DNA of 64,000 bases. It comes from Segatella copri. Its GTDB lineage: Bacteria > Bacteroidota > Bacteroidia > Bacteroidales > Bacteroidaceae. Shown here in pieces: positions 52,001-60,292 of the stretch. Each line of letters begins with the position of its first letter. Positions within the stretch are counted from its first letter, which is position 1. The notes beneath the pieces were generated by a model. The model made no database searches, was not told the DNA's origin, and saw nothing but the letters and a program-made list of their open reading frames with translations. The translations under genes were made by a program, and so were the position numbers. The stretch covers positions 62,001 to 126,000 of the forward strand of contig NZ_NMPZ01000002.1 in assembly GCF_002224675.1 (NCBI RefSeq), read 5' to 3'.

Positions 52001-53130
52001 GGTTCGACGACAATGCCAACTTCCTGGTCAACGGCGGACTCAACGAAAACGTCAATGAGGAAGGCAATGAGATGGAAAAAGTTGAAGGCGAAATAGACGA
52101 CACCACCGTATCCAAGTACCTGAAGGAGTTGGAAGAAGAAAAGAAGAAAGAAAAGGCAAAGCACGAAGAGGAGGAAAAACAGAAGGGTACAGCCTCTAAC
52201 AAACCAAGCAAGAATCTCACCATTCTTGTTGTGGAAGACAACTCCGACCTGCGCCTATATCTCAGCAGCGTACTCGAAGAAAAGTACAATGTGCTCCTGG
52301 CAGAAAACGGCAAGGTGGGTCTTTATAAGGCTCGCACAGAGATGCCAGACTTTATCCTCACCGATGTAACCATGCCTGTGATGGATGGTATCACAATGAT
52401 ACGTGAAATCAAGCAAGACCGTACCATCTCGCATATACCTATCATCATCCTCTCGGCAAAAGCCAGTGTGGAAGACCAGTTGAAGGGATTCGAACAGGGA
52501 GTGGATGGCTATCTTACGAAACCATTCTCTACCTCCTACCTGATAGGACGTATCGAGGCTGCCATCAACAAACGCAAGGCTACGCAGACAGACATAGCCA
52601 AGATGATGAAGCAGAACGGAAAAGTAGGATATGCTGGAAAGACTGAAAATTCAGGAAATGCCGAAGCAGCAGAAATCTTCCAACCAGCTACAGAGCCAAG
52701 AAAGACGCTCAGTGAGCTGAACTTCGATATTCAGGAAAAGGAAAGACTGGCAGAGGAGAAAAAGTCGGAACTGAAGAGCTATGCATTCATGGAAAGTCAA
52801 ATCAACGACAAGACCATGGGTAGGATCCTGAAGTACGTGACCGACAATATGGGCAGTCCAGACCTGAAGATAGACGACATCGCAGATGCCATCGGTATGA
52901 GCCGAAGTGTACTCTACAACAAGATCAAGCAGGCTGTAGGTATGACACCAATCGACTTCGTGCGCCATATCCGAATCATGAGAGCCTGCGAATTGCTGCA
53001 GCAGACCAATGATCCGCTTACCAGCATCGCTTTCGAAGTAGGATTCAGCGACCCTAAGTACTTCTCCAAGGTATTCAAGAAAGAACTGGGTATTGTTCCT
53101 AGCGAATATCGCGAACGAACCAAGGAATAA
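49093..53130 (+). CDS. hybrid two-component regulator lacking the HATPase domain
   Basis: One-protein sensor-regulator of 1345 aa. Signal or anchor MIKRAIYSILLILITSLQVMG; beta-propeller repeats of the Reg_prop type (about 30-780: LMWFSTWNGISYYDG, MWIGTKGDGLYV); a Y_Y_Y domain (about 800-865); one membrane helix (about 878-893); an H-box NASHKLRTPLTLI (H920); a receiver (about 1042-1155, Asp1091 in TDVTMPVMDG, Lys in TKPF); and an AraC-type DNA-binding end (about 1237-1340). Between the H-box helices and the receiver are only about 85 residues of charged coiled coil (EELEEEKKKEKAKHEEEEK type), so no ATP-binding domain exists. Lys replaces the Glu after the His. It probably cannot phosphorylate itself. 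ATG at 49075 is an alternative start. No glycan genes adjoin it. Confidence 0.9.
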   Translation: MIKRAIYSILLILITSLQVMGLPYCDVRKFSIIDGLAANTISDIAQTPDRLMWFSTWNGISYYDGNSFHTFRDEADDIDLLSTNRFMDIYATSRNNVWCITAGRHLYAYETILCTFVPVGDNINKLYNIDLRVDKIYPIKQGNTWVTTKSGDYLIRIKGLQREGNIPELIKVGQDGLRSGNVWHIWADQKKREWILTDKGTTIYHSQFSTPIPFKWIREVGDNIFLATQDGRLAVFDENNKLNMIPLPAGVTRINQLKNTGYQLLIATNLGMIIYNPRTFKTEIINVQSPSQPLAEVKNIYTDDFDMVWVFTDGMGVTLVNPKTSAKQWLFADQQDPMDRTTSDNFFITQDENKTLWIVPNGGTFSYFDRKASKLVPYLLRSNSSGNYRVPKIGKHFLSDQGILWIAGTHDLTQVAFKNHTYRLNKLENGEAEVRALCNTPEGYHWTGYANGVVQVTDSKYQTVGYLAPGGQIVPNQVPFCPYPVYSIFSDTRGRMWIGTKGDGLYVRSHEGVSHYEHNPANKASLPHNDIYDVVADRHGRIWVATHGGGLALTQEGETGLFFYNRNFGLPWPKNSFADIRRIFCTPTGEILVGTTDGLITFGDNFRNPQQIKFYQTCYIPNDTTSLAANDVNFIIEHSNGKTYISQLGGILESIVTKKLLQDNLKTKYFKNINYNEGIVQSMIEDNEGNLWVIRESSINKCNLKTGKTTVFGPNDFDYNISFTGARPTHDPATNDISVGTPFGWLTFNPATLKKSQYQAHIIFTSLHFTGESESIPILHSEKIVIPANKRNLTISFASLDYSRKYQVKYRYRLEGHTPPGKWIDNGSSNTIGFNRISQGDYILKVSATNSHGIWSKYIAELPIEVRPTFWESVWGRLTLLLLLAAVVASIFYSYNRKQREKLEHEMSLMKNDFFSNASHKLRTPLTLIGGPLQHVLETEHGITRNSREMLVIALKNSREMLNMLNKVLRFDDNANFLVNGGLNENVNEEGNEMEKVEGEIDDTTVSKYLKELEEEKKKEKAKHEEEEKQKGTASNKPSKNLTILVVEDNSDLRLYLSSVLEEKYNVLLAENGKVGLYKARTEMPDFILTDVTMPVMDGITMIREIKQDRTISHIPIIILSAKASVEDQLKGFEQGVDGYLTKPFSTSYLIGRIEAAINKRKATQTDIAKMMKQNGKVGYAGKTENSGNAEAAEIFQPATEPRKTLSELNFDIQEKERLAEEKKSELKSYAFMESQINDKTMGRILKYVTDNMGSPDLKIDDIADAIGMSRSVLYNKIKQAVGMTPIDFVRHIRIMRACELLQQTNDPLTSIAFEVGFSDPKYFSKVFKKELGIVPSEYRERTKE

Positions 53131-53162
53131 AAGACTGGAAATTGTCTTCTATAAATCTATAG

Positions 53163-53197
53163 AATAGGCAGAACATTTTGTTCTGCCTATTTTTGTG
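53163..53197 (+). terminator. terminator after the hybrid regulator
   Basis: AATAGGCAGAAC pairs with GTTCTGCCTATT, followed by TTTGTG. Confidence 0.85.
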
Positions 53198-53310
53198 TTT
53201 ATTCGGTAAAAAAAAGCGTATAAACATCCCAAAAACCGCCCCAAGATGGCAAAAAGAGAGCAAAAACAGGGCATTTAATACTTTTTAAGACGAAATACAT
53301 AAAAATTAAT

Positions 53311-53351
53311 GTTGTATATGATACAACTTAACGAAAAAATGTGTATCTTTG
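53311..53351 (+). promoter_or_regulatory. promoter with palindromic operator candidate for a small RNA
   Basis: TATCTTTG at 53344-53351. The place of the -33 box is covered by the perfect inverted repeat GTTGTAT-ATG-ATACAAC (53311-53327), so a repressor or activator could control it. Confidence 0.6.
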
Positions 53352-53357
53352 CACCAA

Positions 53358-53473
53358 GTTCTTAGAAAAGTTAAATGATAGATTAATCGTAAGGCTTCTC
53401 TCCTATTTTATATTTTGAGTTAGGAAAGAAGACGAAAGAGTCCGGGGATTGTGAAATTCCCGGACTCTTTTTA
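53358..53473 (+). ncRNA. candidate small RNA (about 115 nt)
   Basis: A complete transcription unit without a reading frame. After the promoter at 53344 come about 37 nt of unpaired A+T-rich leader, a hairpin CTTCTCTCCTA / TAGGAAAGAAG (53395-53405 with 53421-53431), and a terminator hairpin AAGAGTCCGGG / CCCGGACTCTT (53436-53471) with a GTGA loop and a T run. It lies between the hybrid regulator and gpx, both of which have their own signals. No Rfam family comes to mind. The remainder of the 547-base gap holds the regulator's terminator and the gpx promoter. Confidence 0.6.
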
Positions 53474-53556
53474 TTTCACCCAACCACCTATATCCCCCAA
53501 TGCACCTTACAAATGATAACTCAGGCTATTTTTTTAGAAAATTTATGCAAACTATT

Positions 53557-53587
53557 TACTATTTCTAAAAGAAAAATAGTACCTTTG
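53557..53587 (+). promoter_or_regulatory. gpx promoter with overlapping inverted repeat
   Basis: TACCTTTG at 53580-53587. A perfect 8-bp inverted repeat TACTATTT (53557-53564) / AAATAGTA (53574-53581) covers the -33 to -7 region, the place for an oxidative-stress repressor or activator. The regulator is not known. Confidence 0.6.
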
Positions 53588-53677
53588 CACAATGATAATG
53601 ATTCGGCGACAAAGGAACTTCTCCAAAGTCGAAGAAAAAAGGATTGAAATAAACATAAAATTAGATACAAATTAAAA

Positions 53678-54232
53678 ATGAGAACCGTTTACGAATTCTC
53701 CGTTAAGGACAGAAAGGGAAAGGAAGTTTCCCTCAAAGAGTACGCTAACGAAGTACTGCTCATCGTTAACACAGCTACCAAGTGTGGCTTTACTCCTCAG
53801 TATGAGGAGCTGGAAAAACTCTATGAGACATACCACCAGCAAGGCTTCGAGATACTCGACTTCCCATGCAATCAGTTTGGTCAGCAAGCTCCCGGTACTG
53901 ATGAAAGCATCCATCAGTTCTGCAAACTTACATACGGCACAGAATTTCAGCGCTACAAGAAGATCAAGGTAAATGGTGATGATGCCGCTCCTCTCTTCAA
54001 ATTCCTCAAGGAATGCAAAGGCTTCGCAGGCTGGGACGAGACTCATCCGCTCTACCCTGTTCTCGACAAGATGCTCTCTGAGGCTGATCCTAACTACAAG
54101 GAAAGCACAGACATCAAGTGGAACTTCACCAAGTTCCTCGTTAACAAGAAGGGTCAGGTGGTGGCTCGCTTCGAACCTACTACCAGCTTCGACGTTATCG
54201 CAAAGGCCATCGAAGAGTGGCTTCAGGCATAA
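53678..54232 (+). CDS. glutathione peroxidase-like thiol peroxidase
   Basis: Reduces hydroperoxides, in bacteria usually with thioredoxin. The 184-aa protein shows VNTATKCGFTPQYEELEKLY (peroxidatic Cys), FPCNQFGQQ (conserved Gln), and IKWNFTKFLVNKKG (Trp-Asn of the active site). The Cys in DFPCNQF may be the resolving partner. It is a single gene with a promoter that overlaps a palindrome and a strong terminator. Confidence 0.95.
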   Translation: MRTVYEFSVKDRKGKEVSLKEYANEVLLIVNTATKCGFTPQYEELEKLYETYHQQGFEILDFPCNQFGQQAPGTDESIHQFCKLTYGTEFQRYKKIKVNGDDAAPLFKFLKECKGFAGWDETHPLYPVLDKMLSEADPNYKESTDIKWNFTKFLVNKKGQVVARFEPTTSFDVIAKAIEEWLQA

Positions 54233-54282
54233 AGATAACTAGTTTCAAAGATAAAGTTAAGTACTTTCATTGATAAAAGCAT

Positions 54283-54322
54283 AAAAAAGCCAGCTTACAT
54301 TCCTGTAGGCTGGCTTTCTTAT
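54283..54322. terminator. terminator between gpx and trpB2
   Basis: AAGCCAGC-T-TACA and TGTA-G-GCTGGCTT arms with a 4-base loop and a T-rich end. It lies between convergent genes. Confidence 0.85.
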
Positions 54323-54335
54323 TTCTTTTTAATCT

Positions 54336-55697
54336 TTAATCTACCTGAGGTACAGTCTGGAGGAACTTATTGATTTCCTCATCACTCACCCTATAATCAT
54401 GCAAATCTCCATTGAGATAGCTTTCGTATGATGGCATATCAATGAGACCATGACCAGAAAGACAGAAGAGAATCACGGTATTCTTACCCTCTTCAGTAGC
54501 CTTCTTTGCCTCACGGATGGTTGCTGCAATGGCATGACAGCTCTCTGGAGCTGGAATGATACCCTCTACACGGGCAAAGAGCATACCTGCCTCGAAAGCT
54601 TCTGTCTGGGCTACATCTACACCATGCATATAACCATCCTTGACCAACTGAGAGATAATCATGCCGGCACCATGGTAACGGAGACCACCTGCATGGATGT
54701 TGGCTGGCTTAAAGTCATGCCCCAAGGTAAACATTGGCAACAGCGGAGTATATCCAGCCTCATCGCCAAAGTCATATTCAAACTTTCCACGAGTCAACTT
54801 AGGACAGCTCTCTGGTTCTGCAGCGATGAACTCGGTATGCTTCTCGCCCTTCAGGTTATGACGCATAAATGGGAAGGCAAGTCCACCAAAGTTACTACCG
54901 CCACCAAAACAAGCAATCACCTTGTCAGGATACTCACCTGCCATCTCCATCTGCTTTTCAGCCTCCAGACCGATGACTGTCTGATGCAAAGCCACGTGAT
55001 TCAAAACAGAACCCAAGGTATATTTACAGCCAGGAGTGGTGGTAGCCAACTCAACAGCCTCAGAAATGGCTGTACCGAGAGAACCTGGATGATGAGGATC
55101 GCGGGTAATGATGTTCTTACCGGCACGTGTACTCATACTAGGAGAACCCTCAACGGTAGCACCAAAGGTACGCATGATGCTGGAACGGTATGGCTTCTGC
55201 TGCATGGTAATCTTTACCTGATAAACGGCAGCCTCCAGTCCGTAGAGCTTGGCAGCATAGGAAAGGGCACACCCCCACTGTCCGGCACCTGTCTCTGTAG
55301 TAACATTGGTATCCCCCTCCTGCTTGCAGTAGTAGCACTGAGGAATGGCAGAGTTGATCTTATGTGAACCCAATGGTGTTGCACTTTCATTCTTGAAGTA
55401 GATATGTGCTGTAGTACCCAATGCTTCCTCTAATCCGTAGGCACGAACCAATGGTGTAGAACGGTAGAACGCATACTTTTCCTGTACATCCTCTGGAATG
55501 TCTATCCAGGCGTGCTCAGTATCAAGCTCCTGCTTAGAGCACTCCTTATTAAAGATGTGAGACAAGTCGTCTGCACTGAGCGGCTTGTGAGTCTGTGGGT
55601 TCAACGGTGGCATAGGCTTATTAGGCATATCTGCCTGAATGTTGTACCACTGAGTAGGGATATCCTGCTCCTGGAGAATAAACTTTTTCTGTCTCAT
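54336..55697 (-). CDS. trpB: tryptophan synthase beta chain, TrpB2 type
   Basis: PLP enzyme of 453 aa that joins indole and serine to tryptophan. The length and N-terminal part (ILQEQDIPTQWYNIQADMP) are those of the TrpB2 class rather than the classical TrpB1. The PLP lysine is in LGSHKINSA; TETGAGQWGCAL and the phosphate-binding FGGGSNFGG are intact. No trpA or other trp gene is adjacent, in keeping with TrpB2 enzymes that act alone, perhaps salvaging indole. The -7 box is TACTTTTG at 55738-55731. The original trp operon, if any, is elsewhere. Confidence 0.93.
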   Translation of the reverse strand: MRQKKFILQEQDIPTQWYNIQADMPNKPMPPLNPQTHKPLSADDLSHIFNKECSKQELDTEHAWIDIPEDVQEKYAFYRSTPLVRAYGLEEALGTTAHIYFKNESATPLGSHKINSAIPQCYYCKQEGDTNVTTETGAGQWGCALSYAAKLYGLEAAVYQVKITMQQKPYRSSIMRTFGATVEGSPSMSTRAGKNIITRDPHHPGSLGTAISEAVELATTTPGCKYTLGSVLNHVALHQTVIGLEAEKQMEMAGEYPDKVIACFGGGSNFGGLAFPFMRHNLKGEKHTEFIAAEPESCPKLTRGKFEYDFGDEAGYTPLLPMFTLGHDFKPANIHAGGLRYHGAGMIISQLVKDGYMHGVDVAQTEAFEAGMLFARVEGIIPAPESCHAIAATIREAKKATEEGKNTVILFCLSGHGLIDMPSYESYLNGDLHDYRVSDEEINKFLQTVPQVD

Positions 55698-55730
55698 GTA
55701 TATGTTTTTATTAAATTGTTAATTCTAGCT

Positions 55731-55738
55731 ACAAAAGT
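55731..55738 (-). promoter_or_regulatory. -7 box of trpB2
   Basis: Minus-strand TACTTTTG, about 34 bases before the ATG. Confidence 0.5.
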
Positions 55739-55933
55739 ACAAATAAAAAATGAAATACAGAAATATTCCCTTGTTTTTTAACGAATTTGATGTATTTTGA
55801 GCATAAAATAGGAGTAATTATTATCGCGTAAGGATTATTTAATGTTTTATAAGTGTACTTTTACCAGTTTTCGCCCCTACTAACAACAATTATTCCCCCT
55901 ATGTTTTTCATTTTCTTCGTACCTTTGCATCAG

Positions 55934-56039
55934 TTAAAACAAAGGCGTTGTGAAACGCTATTCATCATCTTTTACTTATACAAAAATATAAAGCATCGGA
56001 AAATCTGATAAGAGAATCAGAATTCCAATGCTTTTTTTT
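55934..56039 (+). ncRNA. candidate small RNA (about 105 nt), or mfd terminator region
   Basis: TACCTTTG at 55920-55927 on the plus strand is followed by a small hairpin GCGTT-GTGA-AACGC (55945-55958) and a terminator hairpin AAGCATcGGAA / TTCCaATGCTT with inner TCTGAT/ATCAGA and a T run (55990-56039). There is no reading frame. The same hairpin can end mfd transcription from the other strand, so the small RNA is less certain than the one at 53.4 kb. Nothing else is seen in the 385-base gap apart from the trpB2 promoter. Confidence 0.4.
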
Positions 56040-56082
56040 ATTGATTTCAGTTCACGCTGAAAAACTTGCAGAAGTTTCACTC

Positions 56083-59000
56083 CTAGTCATTCACCTTGAT
56101 CTGAGAAATGAAACTCAGCAGATTCTTTGCCTGTTCCACACTCTTCATATCGCGGATGCGAAGGTAGCGCTTGTTGTTCTTTTCCTTCAAGGCACAATCC
56201 TGGATATGGGTAGTGGCATAAGCGAGTACCCGGGAGAACATCTCGCTGCGATAGAACGGACTGTTCACATTGCTCACAAACTGCAGCTGCATGGTGCCCT
56301 GCTTGAGCATGATCTTCTCACAACCCAGCGACTTGCCCAGTCGGCGCAGACCTACCACACACATCAGCTCATCCGCCTCCCTAGGAACCGGACCGAAACG
56401 GTCGATCATTCGCTTACGGAATTCAGCCACCTCCTCTTCACTCTGCAGATGGTCGAGTTCGCGGTAGAGCAGCATTCGCTCAGAACTACCCGGCACGTAG
56501 GTATCCGGGAAATAGGTCTCCAGATCTGTCTCCACGGCACAGTCATCCACGAAATCATCACCCGTGAGCAATTTTCCTTCATCCATCTCCTGCTGATACA
56601 GGTCGTTGAACTCCTCGTTCTTCAACTCGGTGACAGTCTGGGAGAGAATCTTCTGATAAGTCTCGTAACCCAGATCTTCCATGAATCCACTCTGTTCAGA
56701 ACCCAGCAGATTACCTGCACCACGAATATCCAGGTCCTGCATAGCCAGATTAAAACCGCTACCCAGGTCACTGAAGGTTTCCAGTGCTTCCAGACGGCGA
56801 CGGGATTCCGGAGTAAGACATGCCTTAGCCGGAGCTATCAGATAGCAGAAAGCCTTCTTGTTGCTACGTCCTACCCTACCTCTCATCTGATGCAGGTCGC
56901 TCAATCCGAATCGGTGGGCATCATTCACGATGATGGTATTGGCATTGGAAATATCGATTCCGTTCTCTACGATGGTAGTAGAAAGAAGCAGATCATAGTC
57001 GTAATTGATGAATCCCATGATGATCTTCTCCAGTTCCTCCGGCTTCATCTGTCCATGCCCGATAGCTACGCGGCAGTCTGGCACCAGTTTCTCGATGAGC
57101 AATTTCAGCTCGGTCAGTTTGGCGATACGGTCGCAGACGAAGAACACCTGACCGTTACGGCTCATCTCAAAATTGATGGCATCGGCAATCACCGACTTGT
57201 CGAAGGTGATGACCTCGGTCTGGATAGGATAACGGTTAGGGGGCGGTGTACGCATGATACTCATATCGCGGGCTCCCATCAGCGAGAACTGCAGGGTTCT
57301 CGGAATCGGAGTAGCACTCATGGTAAGGGTATCCACATTCACCTTCAGCTGGCGAAGCTTTTCCTTGGTAGATACACCAAACTTCTGCTCCTCATCAATG
57401 ATCAGCAGTCCCAGGTCGTGCCACTGTACTGACTTCGATATCAGTTTGTGGGTACCAATCAGGATATCCACCTTGCCCTCCTTCAGCTCTTCCAGAATGC
57501 GCCTGGTATCTTTGGCAGTACGGGCACGGCTCAGATATTCCAGGGAAACAGGAAGTCCCTCCAGTCGATGCTTGAAGGTCTGGTAATGCTGGTAGGCAAG
57601 CACCGTGGTAGGCACCAGCACAGCCACCTGCTTTCCATCGCAAGCCGCCTTGAAGGCAGCACGGATGGCAACCTCCGTCTTACCGAATCCCACATCTCCA
57701 CACACCAGACGGTCCATCGGCCTACCGCTTTCCATGTCTTTCTTCACGTCAGCCGTAGCCTTGCTCTGGTCGGGCGTATCTTCATAAAGGAATGAAGCCT
57801 CCAGCTCATGCTGCAGATAACTGTCGGCACTATAGGCAAATCCCTTTTCACGCCGGCGTTGCGCATAGAGTTTGATCAGGTCGCGGGCGATATCCTTGAT
57901 TCGCTTCTTTGCCTTCTCCTTCAACCGGTCCCAGGCACCTGTTCCCAGGGTAGAAAGGCGTGGTGGTTCACCGGTATCGCTTCTGCGGTATTTACTGATC
58001 TTATAGAGCGAGTGGATGCTCACATCCACCTTGTCGTTGTTCTTATACACGATGCGGATCATCTCCTGATAGCTGTCGCCGGTAGGCACACGCACCAGTC
58101 CGCCGAACTTTCCGATACCATAATCCACATGCACGATGAAGTCGCCATAATCCATCTCCTGCAACTCCTTCATGGTGAGCGCCATCTTTCCGGCTCTTGC
58201 CGAGTCTGAACGGAGGTTGTATTTATGGAATCGGTCGAAGATCTGGTGATCGGTAAAGAAGCAGGCATGCTTCTCATGGTCCACGAATCCCTCGTGGATG
58301 GTTTTCTCTACAGGGGTAAACCGGATCTGATACCTTTTCAGCTCCTCACTGTCGAAGATATCCTTCAGTCGTTCCTGCTGCTTCTGGCTGTCTGCCAATA
58401 TATATAAGGTATAGCCCTGAAGCTGATAATCTTCAAGAGTCTGGGCGAGAAGATTGAAATTCTTGTGGAACAGCGGCTGCGGTGCCATATCAAAAGCGAT
58501 GAGAGCCTGGTTATCGCCCTTGGCTGTCAACAGCTGCTCCTGCTTCCTGGCAACCTCACTCTCAGACTGCTTGCCGAATTCGATACGCACGTGCTCAACC
58601 AGCGCATGCTGAAAATCTGAAGCGGAAACGAGATTCAGATCAGCCTTCATCTCCCTTCTGATCTTCTCAGCCTCCATCTCGGTGGCACCTTCCAACTGTT
58701 CGGTCAGACTCTGGGTAGAGAAACCATCCTTGTAAATCTGCTCTATGCGGTCGTGCAGCAGCGTATAGTCATTCATCACCACGAGTGCATCCGCATCCAG
58801 GAAATGGAGGAAACACTGCTTCACGCTCTGTTCGGCAGCAAGTTCCGGAACGATTTCGATGGCATCACGCTTATCCTTCGAAAGCTGGTCTTCGATGTTG
58901 AAGGTACGGATGGTATCAATCTCATCACCGAAGAAATCGATACGAAACGGATATTCGCAACTGTAGGAATAGACGTCGAGGATGCTTCCACGAACGGCAA

Positions 59001-59562
59001 ACTGTCCCGGTTCATAGACGTAATCAGTTTCCTGAAGTCCGAAATCACGCAACTGATGCACGATATCCACCTGTGCAGTCTGTTGTCCGACAGCAAGTTT
59101 GAGGATTCTCTCATCCAGAATCTGCTTGGAAACCACGAGCTCTGCCAGGGCATCCGGATAAGAAACGATATAGATTTGCTTGCCAGCCGACAATCGTGCC
59201 AGCACTTCCGTTCTCAGGATTTCGTTAGCCGCATCCCGCTGACCATACTTGATGGCGCGTCGGTAGCTGGAAGGAAAGAAGAAGACGCACTCCTGTCCCA
59301 GCATCTGCGTAAGATCATGATAGAAATACCCCGCTTCATCAGCATCATTGAGCACGAAAAGCACGGTGCGCTTCATCTTAGCCTGCAGCGAACCGAAGAA
59401 CACCGAGGCAGAAGAGCACACCAATCCCTGAAGAAAGACAGAATGAACCGATTTCTTCTTCAATAAATCAAAGAGGGCATTCGCCTGTGGCGAACGCCCG
59501 TATAGTTTTGCAATTTCCTGTAATGTCACTTTTACTTCAATTTCGGATATTTCTTGAACCAT
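56083..59562 (-). CDS. mfd: transcription-repair coupling factor
   Basis: Removes RNA polymerase stalled at DNA damage and recruits UvrA. The 1159-aa protein has the UvrB-like N-terminal part, the RNA polymerase-interacting CarD-like domain (LQEMDYGDFIVHVDYGIGKFGGL), and the RecG-like translocase: Walker A GDVGFGKTEVA, DEEQKFG, SATPIPRTLQFS, motif VI QMRGRVGRSNKKAF. The C-terminal D7 part ends IRDMKSVEQAKNLLSFISQ. ATG at 59562 overlaps the glycosyltransferase gene by 31 bases; a GTG at 59529, 2 bases after that gene's stop, is an equally good start. Confidence 0.97.
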   Translation of the reverse strand: MVQEISEIEVKVTLQEIAKLYGRSPQANALFDLLKKKSVHSVFLQGLVCSSASVFFGSLQAKMKRTVLFVLNDADEAGYFYHDLTQMLGQECVFFFPSSYRRAIKYGQRDAANEILRTEVLARLSAGKQIYIVSYPDALAELVVSKQILDERILKLAVGQQTAQVDIVHQLRDFGLQETDYVYEPGQFAVRGSILDVYSYSCEYPFRIDFFGDEIDTIRTFNIEDQLSKDKRDAIEIVPELAAEQSVKQCFLHFLDADALVVMNDYTLLHDRIEQIYKDGFSTQSLTEQLEGATEMEAEKIRREMKADLNLVSASDFQHALVEHVRIEFGKQSESEVARKQEQLLTAKGDNQALIAFDMAPQPLFHKNFNLLAQTLEDYQLQGYTLYILADSQKQQERLKDIFDSEELKRYQIRFTPVEKTIHEGFVDHEKHACFFTDHQIFDRFHKYNLRSDSARAGKMALTMKELQEMDYGDFIVHVDYGIGKFGGLVRVPTGDSYQEMIRIVYKNNDKVDVSIHSLYKISKYRRSDTGEPPRLSTLGTGAWDRLKEKAKKRIKDIARDLIKLYAQRRREKGFAYSADSYLQHELEASFLYEDTPDQSKATADVKKDMESGRPMDRLVCGDVGFGKTEVAIRAAFKAACDGKQVAVLVPTTVLAYQHYQTFKHRLEGLPVSLEYLSRARTAKDTRRILEELKEGKVDILIGTHKLISKSVQWHDLGLLIIDEEQKFGVSTKEKLRQLKVNVDTLTMSATPIPRTLQFSLMGARDMSIMRTPPPNRYPIQTEVITFDKSVIADAINFEMSRNGQVFFVCDRIAKLTELKLLIEKLVPDCRVAIGHGQMKPEELEKIIMGFINYDYDLLLSTTIVENGIDISNANTIIVNDAHRFGLSDLHQMRGRVGRSNKKAFCYLIAPAKACLTPESRRRLEALETFSDLGSGFNLAMQDLDIRGAGNLLGSEQSGFMEDLGYETYQKILSQTVTELKNEEFNDLYQQEMDEGKLLTGDDFVDDCAVETDLETYFPDTYVPGSSERMLLYRELDHLQSEEEVAEFRKRMIDRFGPVPREADELMCVVGLRRLGKSLGCEKIMLKQGTMQLQFVSNVNSPFYRSEMFSRVLAYATTHIQDCALKEKNNKRYLRIRDMKSVEQAKNLLSFISQIKVND

Positions 59563-60272
59563 CCATCGAGACGCAGTCTCATCACGCCGAAGAAAGCCTC
59601 TCCAAAGATACCGCCACTCATCTTGCTCACTCCCTCACGGCGATTCACAAAGATAACCGGCACCTCCTTGATCTTGAAACCAATCTTATAGGAAGTGAAC
59701 TTCATCTCAATCTGGAAACCATAGCCCTTGAAGCGGATGGCATCAAGATTGATAGTCTCCAATACCTTGCGGCGATAGCAGACGAATCCTGCAGTGGTAT
59801 CATGTACCTTGAAACCGGTAACGAAACGCACGTACTTGGAAGCGAAATAGCTCATCAATACGCGACCGATAGGCCAGTTCACCACGTTGACACCCGAAAC
59901 ATAACGGGAACCGATGGCTACATCGTAGCCCTCATCGTGGGTAGCCGCATAGAGGCGAGGCAGATCATTAGGATCGTGGCTGAAGTCGGCATCCATCTCG
60001 AAGATGAAGTCATAACCCTGCTTCAGCGACCATTTGAAGCCCATGATATAGGCTGTGCCCAAGCCCAGCTTACCCGAACGCTCCAGGATATGGAGACGGT
60101 CGGCAAACTCATCGGCCATCAGCTTCTTAACGATGTCTGCTGTTCCGTCCGGACTACCGTCATCGATAACAAGGATGTCGAATTTCTTCTCCAGGCCAAA
60201 AACGGCACGGATGATTTTTTCTATATTTTCCTTTTCGTTGTATGTAGGAATGATTACGATACTGTCACTCAT
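59532..60272 (-). CDS. GT2 glycosyltransferase, polyprenol-phosphate mannosyltransferase-like (DPM1)
   Basis: Cytoplasmic-face enzyme of 246 aa that probably moves a sugar from a nucleotide to a polyprenyl phosphate. It begins SIVIIPTYNEKENIEKII, has the nucleotide-binding DILVIDDGSPDGTADI, the metal motif FIFEMDADFSHDP (DxD), and IGSRYVSGVNVVNWP. No membrane helices follow, as in the short DPM1 class. It is cotranscribed with plsC upstream (20 bases) and mfd downstream (overlap). Confidence 0.93.
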   Translation of the reverse strand: MSDSIVIIPTYNEKENIEKIIRAVFGLEKKFDILVIDDGSPDGTADIVKKLMADEFADRLHILERSGKLGLGTAYIMGFKWSLKQGYDFIFEMDADFSHDPNDLPRLYAATHDEGYDVAIGSRYVSGVNVVNWPIGRVLMSYFASKYVRFVTGFKVHDTTAGFVCYRRKVLETINLDAIRFKGYGFQIEMKFTSYKIGFKIKEVPVIFVNRREGVSKMSGGIFGEAFFGVMRLRLDGWFKKYPKLK

Positions 60273-60292
60273 AATGTTCTAATTTAATATAT

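Noticed and set aside
56041..57432. Open frame of 463 codons on the plus strand
   Set aside because: Antisense to mfd; His/Leu/Gln-rich mirror sequence with no domain.
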